A stretch of DNA of 6,410 nucleotides, taken from assembly GCA_028698405.1 (NCBI GenBank), contig JAQVDF010000126.1, positions 1 to 6,410 of the forward strand, read 5' to 3'. The position numbers and the translations under genes were made by a program. The notes beneath the pieces are model-generated. The model was not told where the DNA came from. It saw only the letters and a list, made by a program, of their open reading frames with translations, and did not search any database. Shown here one piece after another: positions 5,592 to 6,410 of the stretch. The stretch is from Phenylobacterium sp. (GTDB lineage Bacteria > Pseudomonadota > Alphaproteobacteria > Caulobacterales > Caulobacteraceae). Each line of letters begins with the position of its first letter. The first letter of the stretch is position 1.

Positions 5592-6410
5592 CACCCGACC
5601 TTCCGGACCTGGTCGGCCCAGAAGGGCTCGCGCAGCTGCCGCCGCAGCACCTTGCCGGCGGGGTTTCGGGGAAGCTCCTCAACCCAAGTGACGCCTTTGG
5701 GGACCTTGTAGCCGGCGATCCGCGCGCGGACATGGGCCAGCAGTTCGGCCTCGTCGACGACCGCACCCGGCTTGCCGACCAGGACCGCGTGGACCGCCTC
5801 GCCCCACTTGCGGTCGGGCACGCCGATCACCGCCGCGTCGGCCACGGCCGGGTGGCTGAGGAGGGCATTCTCGACCTCGGCCGGATAGACGTTCTCGCCG
5901 CCGGAGACGATCATGTCCTTCACCCGGTCGCGGATGTAGAGGTAGCCGGCCTCGTCCAGGCAGCCGGCGTCGCCGGTGCGGAACCAGCCGTCCGGCGTCA
6001 CCACCTGGGCGGTGGCCTCGGCGTCGCGCCAGTAGCCCTTCATCAGCGCTGGGGTGCGCACCCGCACCTCGCCGACCTCGCCGGGCGGCAGCGGCGCACC
6101 GTCCGGGCCGGCGATCGCCAGCTCGACGCCCGGACCGGGCCGGCCGCAGGAGAGCAGGCGGCCGAGCGCTGGGTCGTGGTCCTCCGGATGGAGGAAGGTC
6201 AGCGGCCCGCTGGTTTCGGTCAGGCCGTACATCTGCACGAACTCGCAGCCGATCCGCCGCCGCGCCTCGGCCAGCACGCGCTCGGAGATCGGCGAGCCGC
6301 CGTAGCTGATCACCTGCAGGCTGGAGAGATCGCGCCCGGCCAGGTCGGACGACTCCAGGCAGGCATGAATCATCGCCGGCGGGAGGGTCGCCCGGGTGAC
6401 CCGGTGCCCC
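5591..6410 (-). CDS. Fatty-acyl-CoA synthetase / AMP-binding ligase, N-terminal part beyond window
   Basis: Activates a carboxylic acid through an acyl-adenylate to its CoA thioester in the cytosol. Only the C-terminal 272 residues are visible (members are usually about 500-550). The frame runs open to the right edge as GHRVTRATLPPAMIHACLES, so the Met at 6373 is internal and the true start lies beyond the edge. Counting from that Met: YGGSPIS at 24, the adenylate-site motif QMYGLTETSG at 47-56, GEVRVRTPALMKGYW at 101-115, GWFRTGDAG at 129-137, the hinge region YIRDRVKDMIVSGGENVYP at 146-164, and the C-terminal catalytic Lys in NPAGKVLRR (K241). All motifs of an active enzyme in the visible part are intact. 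The A3 phosphate-binding loop is outside the window. It is the first visible gene of the run with the MFS and FGE genes (TGATG overlap). Substrate class (fatty, aromatic or steroid acid) is undetermined. Confidence 0.93.
   Translation of the reverse strand, partial: GHRVTRATLPPAMIHACLESSDLAGRDLSSLQVISYGGSPISERVLAEARRRIGCEFVQMYGLTETSGPLTFLHPEDHDPALGRLLSCGRPGPGVELAIAGPDGAPLPPGEVGEVRVRTPALMKGYWRDAEATAQVVTPDGWFRTGDAGCLDEAGYLYIRDRVKDMIVSGGENVYPAEVENALLSHPAVADAAVIGVPDRKWGEAVHAVLVGKPGAVVDEAELLAHVRARIAGYKVPKGVTWVEELPRNPAGKVLRRQLREPFWADQVRKVG
5599..5604 (-). promoter_or_regulatory. Shine-Dalgarno GGAAGG for the MFS gene, inside the acyl-CoA synthetase end
   Basis: GGAAGG within the last codons of the acyl-CoA synthetase gene lies seven bases from the MFS ATG. 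It decides between the ATG at 5591 and the GTG at 5594, and shows that the downstream cistron can also recruit ribosomes itself. Confidence 0.55.

Noticed and set aside
4131..5711. Long plus-strand open frame (526 codons) opposite the MFS gene and neighbours
   Set aside because: It spans three gene boundaries on the other strand, is rich in Gln, Arg, Gly and Pro, and has no domain-like pattern. The minus-strand MFS is unambiguous.
3994..5766. Minus-strand open frame (590 codons) overlapping three genes
   Set aside because: Runs in an alternative frame through the synthetase, MFS and FGE genes. It only reads true FGE/SUMF1-like residues in no part, and is Ala/Arg/Gly low complexity.

Overview
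The window is very GC-rich (about 70% by eye), with strong G/C bias at third codon positions. All recognisable intact genes are on the minus strand, so they read right to left. The mix of a spinster-type MFS permease, an acyl-CoA ligase, a two-cysteine formylglycine-generating-enzyme (FGE) homologue, a DUF2249 protein and a soluble PAS hybrid kinase suggests an alphaproteobacterium (Caulobacterales, Sphingomonadales or Rhodospirillales type). That assignment is inference, because no rRNA or marker gene is present.

Right block (3197-6410): three tightly packed minus-strand genes form a probable operon. An acyl-CoA synthetase enters from the right edge without its N-terminal half. Its TGA overlaps the ATG of a 12-TM MFS transporter, whose 3' end overlaps by 14 bp the start of a lipoprotein-type FGE/SUMF1 protein. 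That protein keeps both copper-binding cysteines. The likely theme is uptake or export of an organic acid or lipid-like substrate, its CoA activation, and sulfatase maturation or a related oxidation. No sulfatase lies in the window.

Middle block (2770-3196): this stretch has no intact gene. It holds a plus-strand coding remnant (2912-3190) with no start codon and an apparent internal double frameshift. It ends six bases from the FGE stop. An 11-bp direct repeat brackets the segment just before the remnant, and a small hairpin touches the thioesterase start codon.

Left block (1-2769): a TesB-like double-hotdog acyl-CoA thioesterase comes first. It is followed by a 90-aa DUF2249 protein with a good ribosome-binding site and an FNR/CRP-shaped TTG-N8-CAA palindrome upstream. 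Last is a cytosolic PAS-HisKA-HATPase-REC hybrid histidine kinase whose receiver domain runs off the left edge. The 284-bp gap before the kinase holds a GC hairpin after the DUF2249 stop, a short plus-strand stretch that looks coding, an ATGAG/CTCAT inverted repeat and a possible 22-codon leader ORF overlapping the kinase start.

I saw no tRNA, rRNA, CRISPR array, insertion sequence or phage gene. No clearly new system is evident. The most notable items are the envelope-anchored FGE homologue with its operon partners, the decaying gene beside it, and the possible FNR-type control of the DUF2249 gene.
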